Shown: positions 1 to 7,221 of the stretch, piece by piece | Numbering within the stretch: position 1 is the first letter of the stretch | Layout of the letters: each line of letters starts with the position of its first letter | NCBI GenBank assembly: GCA_028688475.1 | Contig: JAQTYB010000006.1 | Coordinates: forward strand, 1-48,232 | Length of the DNA: 48,232 bases | Direction of reading: 5' to 3' | DNA from: Elusimicrobiales bacterium | GTDB taxonomy: Bacteria > Elusimicrobiota > Elusimicrobia > Elusimicrobiales > Elusimicrobiaceae | Notes under the pieces: model-generated | Database searches by the model: none | Seen by the model: the letters and a program-made list of their open reading frames with translations, nothing else | Told to the model about the DNA's origin: nothing | Program-made: the position numbers and the translations under genes

Positions 1-1476
1 GAGGAAAAAATCCGCAATCTGGGCAAGGGCGGCAAAGCCTGGCGCGTCGAGATGCTGGACCCGCTGTTTTTCGAGGCGGTGCGGCTTTCAGTCAAAGAAC
101 TGGAGGGCACCTACGCGCTGGGCGTTCTCTGGGCGCAGTGCCCCAAAACGCTTATCGCCGCGCGGCGGCAAAGCCCGCTTATTCTAGGCATCGGCGACGG
201 CGGGAATTTTATCGCCTCCGACATCCCCGCCGTTCTGGACCACACCCGCAAAATAGTTTTTCTCGGCGACGGCGAACTGGCGGTGCTAAAGCCCGACTCC
301 GCTACGGTGTTTAACATGGACGGCAAGAAGGTGGAAAAACCGGCCTCCGTCGTCCAGTGGGACCGCACAATGGCGGAAAAGGGCGGCTACAGGCATTTAA
401 TGCTCAAGGAAATCCACGAGCAGCCCGACGCGATGGAAGACACGCTGCGCGGGCGCCTGAGGCCCGTCGGCGAAAAAGTCCTGGAACGCGAATTCGGCAT
501 CACCGGCGGATTTGCCCGCACGTTGAAGGAAATCCAGATAGTGGCCTGCGGCACGGCTTACCACGCGGGGCTCGTGGGCCGTTACGCGCTGGAGCATTTC
601 GCGCGCGTGCCCGTTTCAGTCGAGTTCGCCAGCGAGAACCGCTACCGCGAGGCGCTGCTGGACGCCGATTCGCTTGTAATCGCCGTCAGCCAGTCCGGCG
701 AGACGGCGGACACGCTCGCCGCAGTGCGCGAGGCCAAAAAGAACGGCCTTAAAACGCTTGCCGTATGCAACGTGCTGGGCTCCTCGCTCACGCGCGAATG
801 CGATTTCACTTTCTACACCCATTGCGGACCCGAAATCGGCGTGGCGTCCACGAAGGCGTTCATCGGCCAGCTTACCGCGCTTTACATGCTGGCGCTGCAC
901 CTCGGCGCGGCGCGCGGGCAATTGGCTCCCGAAACCGCCGCCTTACGCGCTGGCGAGTTGCTCAAAATCCCGTCGCTCATGCGCGACGTGCTTGAGCAAA
1001 GCGGCAGGGTGGAAGCCGTCGCCGGGCGGCTGGCGAAAAAAAGCCATTTTTTGTTTCTGGGGCGCGGCGCCAATTTCCCCATCGCGCTCGAAGGCGCGCT
1101 GAAAATAAAGGAAATCGCCTATGTCCACGCCGAAGGCTTCGCCGGCGGCGAGATGAAGCACGGCCCCATCGCCATTATCGAGGAAGGAATGCCGGTGCTG
1201 GGCATTGCGGTGCGCTCGCGGCTGCTGGATAAAATGCTCTCCAATCTTCAGGAAGCCAAAACGCGCGGGGCCTGCATAGTCGGCATAGTAAACGACTGCG
1301 CTCGTGCGGACGGGCTCAAGCTTGACGAATGCCTGTCCATCCCCGAGGTGAACGAGTATTTCTCGCCGTTCCTGAGCGTGATTCCGCTTCAGCTTTTCGC
1401 CTATTACTCGGCGGCCATACGCGGCTGCGACATAGACCAGCCGCGCAATCTCGCCAAAAGCGTCACAGTGGAATGA
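1..1476 (+). CDS. glmS: Glutamine-fructose-6-phosphate aminotransferase (GlmS), 5' end outside window
   Basis: GlmS converts fructose-6-phosphate plus glutamine to glucosamine-6-phosphate, the entry step to UDP-GlcNAc for peptidoglycan and LPS, in the cytoplasm. The frame is open from base 1, so the gene runs in from the left. The 491 residues present hold the end of the glutaminase domain and both SIS sugar-isomerase domains. SIS 1 shows CGTAYHAG, SQSGETADT and GVASTKAF. SIS 2 shows GRGANFPIALEGALKIKE and EGFAGGEMKHGP. The C-terminus PRNLAKSVTVE is the family's conserved tail. Compared with about 600 residues for the family, roughly 110-120 N-terminal residues, including the catalytic Cys, are missing. 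The stop is 1 nt before acpS, so the two are probably co-transcribed. Confidence 0.97.
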   Translation, partial: EEKIRNLGKGGKAWRVEMLDPLFFEAVRLSVKELEGTYALGVLWAQCPKTLIAARRQSPLILGIGDGGNFIASDIPAVLDHTRKIVFLGDGELAVLKPDSATVFNMDGKKVEKPASVVQWDRTMAEKGGYRHLMLKEIHEQPDAMEDTLRGRLRPVGEKVLEREFGITGGFARTLKEIQIVACGTAYHAGLVGRYALEHFARVPVSVEFASENRYREALLDADSLVIAVSQSGETADTLAAVREAKKNGLKTLAVCNVLGSSLTRECDFTFYTHCGPEIGVASTKAFIGQLTALYMLALHLGAARGQLAPETAALRAGELLKIPSLMRDVLEQSGRVEAVAGRLAKKSHFLFLGRGANFPIALEGALKIKEIAYVHAEGFAGGEMKHGPIAIIEEGMPVLGIAVRSRLLDKMLSNLQEAKTRGACIVGIVNDCARADGLKLDECLSIPEVNEYFSPFLSVIPLQLFAYYSAAIRGCDIDQPRNLAKSVTVE

Positions 1477-1477
1477 T

Positions 1478-1852
1478 ATGATGCTTCCTCAGATACTGGG
1501 CGTGGGAATAGATATCGTAGAAGTGAAGCGCATAAAACGGCTCATCCGCAGGCAGAAGACGTTTTTGTCCCGCGTTTTCACCGAGGCCGAACTGCGCTAC
1601 AGCATCGGCAAGAAAAACCAGTTTCAGCGGCTGGCGGTGCGTTTCGCCGCCAAGGAGGCGGTGTGGAAAGCGCTCGGCCTCAAGGGGCTGGCGCTCAAAA
1701 GCATCGCCATCGTGAAATCCCCCGGCGGCAGGCCCGGCATACTCTGCAAGGACCCGCGCGCCGAAGGGGTGATATTCCATCTCGCGCTTTCCCATGCCGA
1801 CGACTACGCCTCCGCCGCCGCGGTGGCCGTTAAAAACGTGGAATGCGCATAA
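1478..1852 (+). CDS. acpS: Holo-[acyl-carrier-protein] synthase (AcpS)
   Basis: AcpS transfers 4'-phosphopantetheine from CoA to a serine of acyl carrier protein, activating fatty-acid synthesis. The 124 residues match the family length. The N-terminal GVGIDIVEVKRI carries the Mg-binding Asp and FAAKEAVWKAL carries the Mg-binding Glu; a C-terminal LALSHADDYASAAAV strand completes the family pattern. The ATG at 1478 is followed directly by a second ATG (1481), and either could be used. The gene follows glmS by 1 nt and overlaps nnrD by 10 nt. An acpS-nnrD pair is common in bacteria. Confidence 0.95.
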   Translation: MMLPQILGVGIDIVEVKRIKRLIRRQKTFLSRVFTEAELRYSIGKKNQFQRLAVRFAAKEAVWKALGLKGLALKSIAIVKSPGGRPGILCKDPRAEGVIFHLALSHADDYASAAAVAVKNVECA

Positions 1853-2730
1853 TCTCACATTCTGAAATAGCGCGTCTTTTCCCCAAGCGCCGCGCCGATT
1901 CCAATAAAGGCGATTACGGCAGGGTGCTGATAATCGCCGGCTCCAAAGGCATGGCGGGAGCGGCGGTCCTGTCCGCCCGCGCGGCGCTCAAAGCCGGCGC
2001 GGGGCTGGTGACAATCGCCATACCGGAAAGTTCCCAGCCCGTCGCAGCAATCTGCGTGCCCGAAGCCTTAACTTTGCCCCTTCCCGAAACCAGAACCGGA
2101 ACCGTTTCCCCCGCCGCGCTCAAAACAATCGCGGAATGGAAGAAAAAACGCGGGTTTGATGTGTTTTTAATCGGTCCGGGGCTTGGCGCAACGCCGGAGA
2201 CGGCGCAATTTGTCTGCGGCATGATTTCCGCGCCGCACTGCCCGTTCGTGATGGACGCCGACGCGCTCAACTGCGCCGCGCAGCATGGCGATTTGCGAAA
2301 ATTGTTCGCAAAAGCCGCGCAGCATGTTTTGACGCCTCATCCCGGCGAAATCTCCCGCCTTCTTAAAATTCCCGTCCCGGTTGCAAAAGCCGAACGCATC
2401 AGCGCCATAAAAAAACTTTGCGCCCTTACCGGCGGCGCGGTTATATTAAAAGGCTCCGCCTCTCTTGTTTCCGACGGCAAAACCATAGCGGAAAACCCCA
2501 CCGGCGGCCCCGCCCTCGCCAAAGCCGGCTCCGGCGACGTGCTGGCGGGACTTCTGGCCGGTTACTGGGCGCAATTCGGCAAAGCGCGCGGTTTCGGCAT
2601 GGCCACCGCCTATGAAGCCGCCAAAGCCGCCGCCTATATCCACGGCCTCAGCGGCGACCATGCCGCAAAAGCCCTCGGCGAGCGCTCCGTCCTCGCCGGA
2701 GAGCTGCTGTCCCACCTGCCGCACTTTTGA
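1843..2730 (+). CDS. nnrD: ADP/ATP-dependent NAD(P)H-hydrate dehydratase (NnrD), C-terminal-domain type only
   Basis: This enzyme repairs damaged NADH and NADPH hydrates by ADP- or ATP-dependent dehydration. The 295 residues form a ribokinase-like fold with the NnrD (YjeF C-terminal) signatures: NKGDYGRVLIIAGS near the N-terminus, GPGLG (about 105-110), VMDADALN (about 139-146), LTPHPGE (about 164-170) and GTGD-like KAGSGDVLAG (about 227-236). The usual NnrE epimerase domain is not fused and is not in the window. Translation is coupled to acpS by a 10-nt overlap. The stop at 2730 is followed by an 84-nt gap before nifU. Confidence 0.94.
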   Translation: MRIISHSEIARLFPKRRADSNKGDYGRVLIIAGSKGMAGAAVLSARAALKAGAGLVTIAIPESSQPVAAICVPEALTLPLPETRTGTVSPAALKTIAEWKKKRGFDVFLIGPGLGATPETAQFVCGMISAPHCPFVMDADALNCAAQHGDLRKLFAKAAQHVLTPHPGEISRLLKIPVPVAKAERISAIKKLCALTGGAVILKGSASLVSDGKTIAENPTGGPALAKAGSGDVLAGLLAGYWAQFGKARGFGMATAYEAAKAAAYIHGLSGDHAAKALGERSVLAGELLSHLPHF

Positions 2731-2748
2731 CTATTTCCACGCGCCGCG

Positions 2749-2778
2749 TTGACGCGGATATTGCTCTTTAGGTATCGT
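2749..2778 (+). promoter_or_regulatory. Possible promoter upstream of nifU
   Basis: TTGACG at 2749-2754 and TATCGT at 2773-2778 are separated by 18 bp in the only sizeable gap of this cluster, 37 nt before the nifU start. The -35 matches 5 of 6 consensus bases and the -10 matches 4 of 6. No IscR-type box was recognised. Confidence 0.25.
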
Positions 2779-2814
2779 GATATTGAGGACGTTTTTGTCG
2801 CGCAGGGAGGCATC

Positions 2815-3663
2815 ATGTGGGATTACACCATGAAAGTGCAGGACCATTTCAGGCATCCGCGCAACGTCGGGAATATCCCCGACGCCAACGCCGTTGGCGA
2901 GGTCGGCAACATGGTGTGCGGCGACGCGCTCAAGCTTTATCTCAAAGTTGACGAAAAAACCCGCAAAATCCTCGACGCGAAGTTCGAGACCTTCGGCTGC
3001 GCCAGCGCCATCGCCTCCTCCTCCGCGCTTACCGAGGTCGTAAAGGGAATGACGCTGGAGGAAGCCGCAAAAGTCACCAACCAGCAGATAGCCGAATATC
3101 TCGGCGGCCTTCCCGAGGAAAAAATGCACTGCTCCGTGATGGGAATGGAGGCGCTGGAGGCCGCCATAAAAAGCTACGGCGCTGGCGGCAAGCCCGTGAC
3201 GCACGAGGAACCCGAGGGGAAAGTCATCTGCAAATGCTTCGGCGTGACGGAGGAGAAAATCCGCAAAACGGTCGCGGAAAACCGGCTGCGCACTGTGGCG
3301 GATGTCACCAATTTCACCAAAGCCGGCGGCGGCTGCGGCAAATGCAAGGGCGAGATACAGCGCATTTTAGACGACATGCTGGGCAACAAGCCCTCCGCCG
3401 CGCCGCCAGAGGCGTTTTCGCAGCTTACCATGGTGCGGAAAATCCACGCCGTGGAGGAAGCCCTTGCCCGCGAAATCGCGCCCAACCTGCTGGCCGACGG
3501 CGGCTCCATAGAGCTGGTGGATATTCAGGGCAGCGTCATAAAGGTGCGGCTGGCGGGAATGTGCCGCTCCTGCCCCAGCTCCGGCGTCACGCTGAAATCT
3601 TTTGTGGAGAAAAAGCTGCGGGAGCTGCTCGACCCCGCCATTACCGTCGAGCAGGCGGAGTAG
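2815..3663 (+). CDS. nifU: NifU, modular Fe-S cluster scaffold protein
   Basis: NifU is the scaffold on which NifS-derived sulfur and iron are built into clusters for transfer to apo-proteins. The 282 residues show the full three-module layout. The IscU-like N-domain has Cys in NMVCGDAL (C35), FGCASA and MHCSVMG. A central Bfd-like [2Fe-2S] domain has CKC and GGGCGKCKGE (about residues 133-175). The C-terminal Nfu domain has CRSCPSS (about 245-251). I start at ATG 2815, where MWDYTMKV begins as in other NifU and a GGGAGG ribosome-binding site lies 6 nt upstream. The TTG at 2749 gives an extra 22 residues unlike the family. nifS follows after 3 nt. With no nitrogenase genes in view, this looks like a housekeeping NIF system. 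Confidence 0.95.
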   Translation: MWDYTMKVQDHFRHPRNVGNIPDANAVGEVGNMVCGDALKLYLKVDEKTRKILDAKFETFGCASAIASSSALTEVVKGMTLEEAAKVTNQQIAEYLGGLPEEKMHCSVMGMEALEAAIKSYGAGGKPVTHEEPEGKVICKCFGVTEEKIRKTVAENRLRTVADVTNFTKAGGGCGKCKGEIQRILDDMLGNKPSAAPPEAFSQLTMVRKIHAVEEALAREIAPNLLADGGSIELVDIQGSVIKVRLAGMCRSCPSSGVTLKSFVEKKLRELLDPAITVEQAE

Positions 3664-3666
3664 ACT

Positions 3667-4866
3667 ATGAAAGAAATTTACATGGACAATAACGCCACCA
3701 GCCGCGTCGCCGACGAAGTGGTGGAGGCGATGCTGCCGTTTTTCAGCGAACAATACGGCAACGCCTCCAGCATGCACGAATTCGGCGGACAGGTGCAGCG
3801 CCATATCAACAAGGCGCGCGAGTCTGTCGCGCAGCTGCTGGGCGCCGCCGACCCGGGCGAGATAATTTTCACCAGCTGCGGCACGGAAAGCGACAATACC
3901 GCGCTTTTCTCCGCGCTGCGCTCATACCCCGAGCGCCGGCATATCGTCACCACGCGGGTGGAGCATCCGGCGGTGCTCAATACGACCCGTTACCTGCAAT
4001 CGCAGGGCTATCAGGCCACCTATCTCGCCGTTGACGGCGAGGGGATGATTGACCTTGAGGAACTGCGCTCCGCCGTGACCGAAAACACCGCCGTCGTCTC
4101 CGTAATGCATGCCAATAATGAGACGGGCGTCATTTTCCCCGTGGATAAAGCCGCCGAAATCGCGGCAGCGCGCGGCGCCGTTTTTCACACCGACGCGGTG
4201 CAATCCGCCGGAAAATTGCCGCTGGACCTCAAACGCTCGAATATTGACATGCTCTCCCTGTCGGGCCACAAGCTGCACGCGCCGAAAGGAATCGGCGCGC
4301 TGTACGTCAGGAAGGGAACGCGGTTCGTGCCGTTCATGATGGGCGGGCATCAGGAGCATGGCCGCCGCGCGGGAACCGAAAACGCGCCGTACATCGTCGG
4401 ACTAGGCAAAGCGTGCGAGCTGGCGCGCAAAAATGTGGAAACCGAAAACACCGCCGTCAAAGCGCTGCGCGACAGGCTGGAGAAAGAATTGCTTTCCAGA
4501 ATTTCCAACGCGAAAGTGAACGGCGGAAAATCTCCGCGGCTGCCCAATACCACCAACATCAGTTTCGAGTTCGTGGAGGGGGAGGCGATACTGCTTATGC
4601 TGAGCGATTTAGGCATAGCGGCCTCGTCGGGCTCGGCGTGCACGTCGGGCTCGCTGGAGCCGTCGCACGTTTTGCGCGCGATGGGCGTGCCGTTCACGTT
4701 CGCGCACGGCTCGATACGCTTCTCGCTGAGCGTGTACAACACGGCGGCGGAGGTGGATTTTGTTTTGGAAAAAATACCTGCTATAATAGAAAGGCTCCGG
4801 CGGATTTCGCCTTTCGGCAAGAACGGCAAAAGGCCGCAGGAAGCGGGGGTTTGCAGGGAAAATTGA
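3667..4866 (+). CDS. nifS: Cysteine desulfurase (NifS/IscS family)
   Basis: PLP-dependent cysteine desulfurase that passes sulfane sulfur from cysteine to NifU and, in many bacteria, to tRNA thiolases such as MnmA. The 399 residues contain the Schiff-base lysine in SGHKLHAPKG (K202), the PLP-contacting HANNETG and FHTDAVQSAGK motifs, RAGTEN, and the catalytic cysteine in SSGSACTSG (C325) followed by LEPSHVLRAMG. The short active-site loop is typical of the NifS/IscS class. A basic tail (about 25 residues, RRISPFGKNGKRP...) extends past the usual end. The gene lies 3 nt after nifU and 7 nt before a tRNA gene, all on the same strand. Confidence 0.96.
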   Translation: MKEIYMDNNATSRVADEVVEAMLPFFSEQYGNASSMHEFGGQVQRHINKARESVAQLLGAADPGEIIFTSCGTESDNTALFSALRSYPERRHIVTTRVEHPAVLNTTRYLQSQGYQATYLAVDGEGMIDLEELRSAVTENTAVVSVMHANNETGVIFPVDKAAEIAAARGAVFHTDAVQSAGKLPLDLKRSNIDMLSLSGHKLHAPKGIGALYVRKGTRFVPFMMGGHQEHGRRAGTENAPYIVGLGKACELARKNVETENTAVKALRDRLEKELLSRISNAKVNGGKSPRLPNTTNISFEFVEGEAILLMLSDLGIAASSGSACTSGSLEPSHVLRAMGVPFTFAHGSIRFSLSVYNTAAEVDFVLEKIPAIIERLRRISPFGKNGKRPQEAGVCREN

Positions 4867-4873
4867 AGTTTTC

Positions 4874-4947
4874 GCGCCCGTAGCTCAGTTGGTTAGAGCA
4901 GTCGACTCATAATCGACGGGTCGTAGGTTCAAGTCCTACCGGGCGCA
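4874..4947 (+). tRNA. tRNA with CAU anticodon (elongator Met, or Ile2 if lysidine-modified)
   Basis: A 74-nt cloverleaf ends at the discriminator A. Acceptor stem GCGCCCG (4874-4880) pairs perfectly with CGGGCGC (4940-4946). The D arm is GCTC/GAGC. The anticodon stem GTCGA/TCGAC encloses loop CTCATAA with anticodon CAT at 4908-4910. The T arm is GTAGG/CCTAC with loop TTCAAGT. CCA is not encoded. It is not an initiator, because the acceptor starts with a normal G-C pair. Elongator Met versus Ile2 cannot be settled by eye. It lies 7 nt behind nifS and before a strong terminator, so it may share the nifS transcript. Confidence 0.95.
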
Positions 4948-4955
4948 CTTTTTAC

Positions 4956-5011
4956 CGACGGAGCCGTGTCCAGGTTTGCGACCAACAGGACATGGCTCCG
5001 TCGCTTTTTTT
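4956..5011 (+). terminator. Rho-independent terminator after nifS and the tRNA
   Basis: A 16-bp stem (4956-4971 with 4988-5003, one G-U pair) with a 16-nt loop is followed by C and seven T residues (5005-5011). It closes the glmS-to-tRNA transcription unit. Confidence 0.9.
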
Positions 5012-5062
5012 GTCAAAAAAACCCCGCTTTGGCAGGGCTTTAGTTATTCATAATTATCAAGT

Positions 5063-5587
5063 TTATGCGGGCGGGGAGGGCGGTACATCAGATATTTTAA
5101 GTTCCTTTGCGGAGAGGTCTCGCAACGAAATAGCACAGGCAAACAATATCATGGCAATGGGTTCCCCATGGCTGTAGGAATATTGCTTTATGGTTTCAAA
5201 ATTCGGGAGAGTATCTTCGATTTGAAGCATTATCTGCTTGGATACCTCTTCTAAATCGGCCATAGTCTTTGGATTTGCCTTTGCGATTCTATCCAGCAAT
5301 GTCTTTTTATTGGCTGCATAAAATTCGCCGAACTTTGCTTCCTTAAGCGCAAGGATTCCAGCCTCGGTTAATTTCACCGGACTGGCTGAAGCTGTATAAA
5401 CCCTATCAGCCGTTAATTTCTTCTGAAGAAGCACTTCAGATATGCGGATTAATGCTTCGCTTACTCGCGGGAATCCCTTGCATATTCCCCGGACTTCGTG
5501 AAGAAGCCCGCCCAAATATATAAGCGTTCCCACTAAACCGAGAGTAAAAACTCCACAGAACCAGTCTGGCAGAGTAATGGTTGTCAT
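5063..5587 (-). CDS. Hypothetical membrane-anchored protein, 174 aa
   Basis: I do not recognise a named family. One hydrophobic segment (about residues 8-28, WFCGVFTLGLVGTLIYLGG) is followed by a soluble domain. That domain contains SPVKLTEAGILALKEA, a pattern often seen at the start of small winged-helix-like regions, and a helical C-terminal part ending in a Pro-rich tail. Composition is visibly more AT-rich than the neighbours, suggesting horizontal acquisition. No convincing ribosome-binding site precedes ATG 5587. A large palindrome starts 34 bp upstream of its start codon, so its native promoter may have been displaced. The terminator at 4956-5011 lies beyond its 3' end. Confidence 0.6.
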   Translation of the reverse strand: MTTITLPDWFCGVFTLGLVGTLIYLGGLLHEVRGICKGFPRVSEALIRISEVLLQKKLTADRVYTASASPVKLTEAGILALKEAKFGEFYAANKKTLLDRIAKANPKTMADLEEVSKQIMLQIEDTLPNFETIKQYSYSHGEPIAMILFACAISLRDLSAKELKISDVPPSPPA

Positions 5588-5620
5588 ATTTGGATACGGT
5601 TGTGTTTTTTCCGAATACTA

Positions 5621-5785
5621 AGAGCCTTGTTCACAATCTCCGTATTCTGCTGCAAGCGGCGCTTTTGCCCCTGATACTTCGCGGTCTTCGGCTTACAGGC
5701 CCACTGGCCTGCTCGCCTCAGCCCGCTACGTCTCAGAGCCAAAATCGCCGCTTTCGCCACGAAAGAGAGATTGTGAACAGGCTCT
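5621..5785. repeat. Imperfect palindrome, 165 bp (family A, copy 1)
   Basis: Terminal arms 5622-5640 and 5767-5784 (GAGCCT..TTCACAATCTC against GAGATTGTGAACAGGCTC) are complementary except for one bulged T. Inside, AAGCGGCGCTTTTG (from 5654) pairs with the strand around 5741-5755, so nearly the whole element can fold. TAA is present immediately outside both arms (5619-5621 and 5785-5787), which may be a target duplication. The inner motif CTTCGCGG-T-CTTCGGCTTA (about 5678-5696) is shared, inverted, with the element at 24026-24187. No transposase is encoded, so MITE-like is the best description. Confidence 0.85.
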
Positions 5786-5903
5786 AAGACATTTCCTCAA
5801 GGCTCGCTTCTATATCCCCCGCCTTGAGCATGCGAGCACACTGATGTGCGCAGTAAGAAAACAAAACTGCCATCGCAGAGGTAGTCTGTTTAGCAGTTGT
5901 CAT
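5784..5903 (-). CDS. Small ORF, 39 aa, possibly truncated by the adjacent palindrome
   Basis: The reading frame runs from ATG 5903 to TAG 5784-5786. The translation starts MTTAKQTTSAMAVLF and ends KAGDIEASLEEMS. No family is recognised; it has two Cys and a short hydrophobic stretch. Support for expression is the excellent extended -10 (TGG-TATAAT) placed so that transcription would begin about 1 nt before the ATG. The stop codon overlaps the end of the 5621-5785 palindrome, so the original C-terminus may have been replaced by the insertion. It could be a remnant rather than a working gene. Confidence 0.4.
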   Translation of the reverse strand: MTTAKQTTSAMAVLFSYCAHQCARMLKAGDIEASLEEMS

Positions 5904-5910
5904 GTGGCCT

Positions 5911-5919
5911 ATTATACCA
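5911..5919 (-). promoter_or_regulatory. Extended -10 promoter TGG-TATAAT for the 39-aa ORF
   Basis: On the minus strand TGG precedes a perfect TATAAT (hexamer at 5911-5916). The predicted start of transcription, near 5904, is next to the ATG at 5903, so the transcript would be essentially leaderless. No good -35 is seen. Confidence 0.6.
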
Positions 5920-5944
5920 TTTCTGGGGCTTGCCTGCCAGTGTG

Positions 5945-5970
5945 CTGCACGAAACTGCACAGGACTGCAC
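5945..5970 (-). promoter_or_regulatory. Three CTGCAC direct repeats with 10-bp period
   Basis: CTGCAC occurs at 5945-5950, 5955-5960 and 5965-5970, each separated by 4 bp. The 10-bp spacing puts the three copies on one face of the helix, about 30-55 bp upstream of the minus-strand TATAAT at 5911-5916. This is a plausible regulator-binding array; the regulator is unknown. A second short tandem, GACGCCGAAT twice, lies at 6006-6025. Confidence 0.45.
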
Positions 5971-6060
5971 AGAAATACAAGGCATGCCCTATTGTAACAA
6001 AAACGGACGCCGAATGACGCCGAATAAAACCACGCTGGTCTTCAAATAGGCGTGTTTATT

Positions 6061-6069
6061 TGTTTTAAT
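6061..6069 (+). promoter_or_regulatory. Extended -10 promoter TGT-TTTAAT for the response regulator
   Basis: TGT (6061-6063) precedes TTTAAT (6064-6069, 5 of 6 consensus). Exactly 6 nt separate it from ATG 6076, so the predicted +1 is the A of the start codon. No Shine-Dalgarno sequence is present, consistent with a leaderless message. Confidence 0.55.
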
Positions 6070-6075
6070 ATTAAA

Positions 6076-7152
6076 ATGCCCAAGGTTATTCTGGCTGTTG
6101 ACGACGATCCGGTATTGATAGCTCTTTACAAGGCCGTCCTGGCAGGTTACGACCTCCATACCGCCTCTAACGGCGACGAGGCGCTTCAGCTTCTCGAAAC
6201 CCTTGCCCCCGGACTTGTGATAACCGATATGGAGATGCCGCTTGTGGGCGGCAGTCTTTTCCTGCGCGCGCTGCGCCAGACCCTTCCCAAAACCGTGCCC
6301 ATCATCGTGGTGTCGGGCAACACCAAGTTCGAGGCGAATACCACCGTCAGGATGGAAAGTTCCATTTTCGTCCCCAAACCGTTCGAGCCGGAGTACATTC
6401 TCAAACTGGTGAAAGACCATCTCGGCCCGCCCGAGGCTTCCGCCGCTCCGGACGGCGCGCCGGCGGCTCAACCGCAGCCTGAAGCGGAACCCGCGCGGCA
6501 AACTGCCGGCGAGGACGCGGCTTTGCAGCCTGCCGCCGATACCCCCGGCGGGCAGATGCCGGCTGAAGCTGCGCCGTCCCAGCCTGCCGCCGAAAACCGG
6601 CCCCCGCAGCCCGCCGTGGAACCGGAGGGGAAAAAGCCGGGCGGGCTTTTCGCCGCGTTCGGCGCGGCGGTGCGCCAGGCGCTGCCGTCGCAATTGTTCG
6701 CCAAACCCGAGCCGCGGGATGACGGCGCGGCCAAAGCCGAAGCGGAGTCCGCCGCTTCCCCGGCGCAGGAACAGCCGGACACCGGCGCGGCGGCTGACGC
6801 CGCCGTTCCGCCCGTCGCAACCGAAACGCAGCCGCAATCCGGCCTTTCGGGGGTTGACTCGTTTTTTGCCGCCGCGCAGCCTGATTCAGTTCCGCCGACA
6901 GCCGCGCAACCGCCGGCGCCGGTTGCGTATTCCGCGGCTAAATCCGCCCCTGAGCCCGCAAAAACGAAGGAAGCCGCCGCGCCCGCGGGTGAAAAGACCC
7001 TCAACGCCAGGCTCGACGAGGTGGAAACCGAATTGTCAGCTTTGAAAAAATATATGCGGGACTACTTTTCCGAACTGGATTCCTCCAGCAGGGATATAAA
7101 TACCAAGCTGGACACGATACGCGTTCAGTTGGATAAACTGGCTAAAAAATAG
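6076..7152 (+). CDS. Response regulator with long Ala/Pro-rich linker and C-terminal coiled coil
   Basis: 358 residues in three parts. Residues 1-120 are a CheY-like receiver: acidic pocket DDD at 9-11, phospho-acceptor D51 in VITDMEMP, VVSGN for the switch Ser/Thr, and KPF for the conserved Lys. Residues 121-300 are a low-complexity Ala/Pro/Glu/Gln linker. The last 50 or so residues (LNARLDEVETELSALKKY...LDTIRVQLDKLAKK) form a heptad-rich coiled coil. There is no DNA-binding or enzymatic output domain, so output is probably by protein-protein contact or oligomerisation. No histidine kinase is adjacent. I start at ATG 6076 because the receiver begins there (MPKVILAVDDD); a GTG at 6052 adds eight unrelated residues. 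It converges on the secreted-protein operon. Confidence 0.88.
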   Translation: MPKVILAVDDDPVLIALYKAVLAGYDLHTASNGDEALQLLETLAPGLVITDMEMPLVGGSLFLRALRQTLPKTVPIIVVSGNTKFEANTTVRMESSIFVPKPFEPEYILKLVKDHLGPPEASAAPDGAPAAQPQPEAEPARQTAGEDAALQPAADTPGGQMPAEAAPSQPAAENRPPQPAVEPEGKKPGGLFAAFGAAVRQALPSQLFAKPEPRDDGAAKAEAESAASPAQEQPDTGAAADAAVPPVATETQPQSGLSGVDSFFAAAQPDSVPPTAAQPPAPVAYSAAKSAPEPAKTKEAAAPAGEKTLNARLDEVETELSALKKYMRDYFSELDSSSRDINTKLDTIRVQLDKLAKK

Positions 7153-7165
7153 AGCAACAGAGCGA

Positions 7166-7202
7166 TAACCCGAGAATTGCAGTTGGATTGCGGAATTCGA
7201 CG
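7166..7202. repeat. Solo half of the family B palindrome
   Basis: 37 bp beginning TAACCCGAGAATTGCAGTTG match the left arm of the palindrome at 45637-45805 at 35 of 37 positions (GATTGCGGAATTCGACG is identical). The second arm is absent here. It lies in the 69-bp gap between two convergent genes. Confidence 0.8.
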
Positions 7203-7221
7203 GCGGCCGCCGGAACATTTC

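Noticed and set aside
2749..2814. Upstream TTG start for nifU
   Set aside because: It adds 22 residues absent from NifU and lacks the ribosome-binding site that precedes ATG 2815.
4874..4947. Assignment as initiator tRNA-fMet
   Set aside because: The first base pair of the acceptor stem is a regular G-C pair, and the anticodon stem lacks the three G-C pairs of initiators.
5945..6025. Short direct repeats as a replication origin or CRISPR
   Set aside because: Only three 6-bp units and one 10-bp pair; no DnaA boxes, no rep or cas gene, and spacers are 4 bp.
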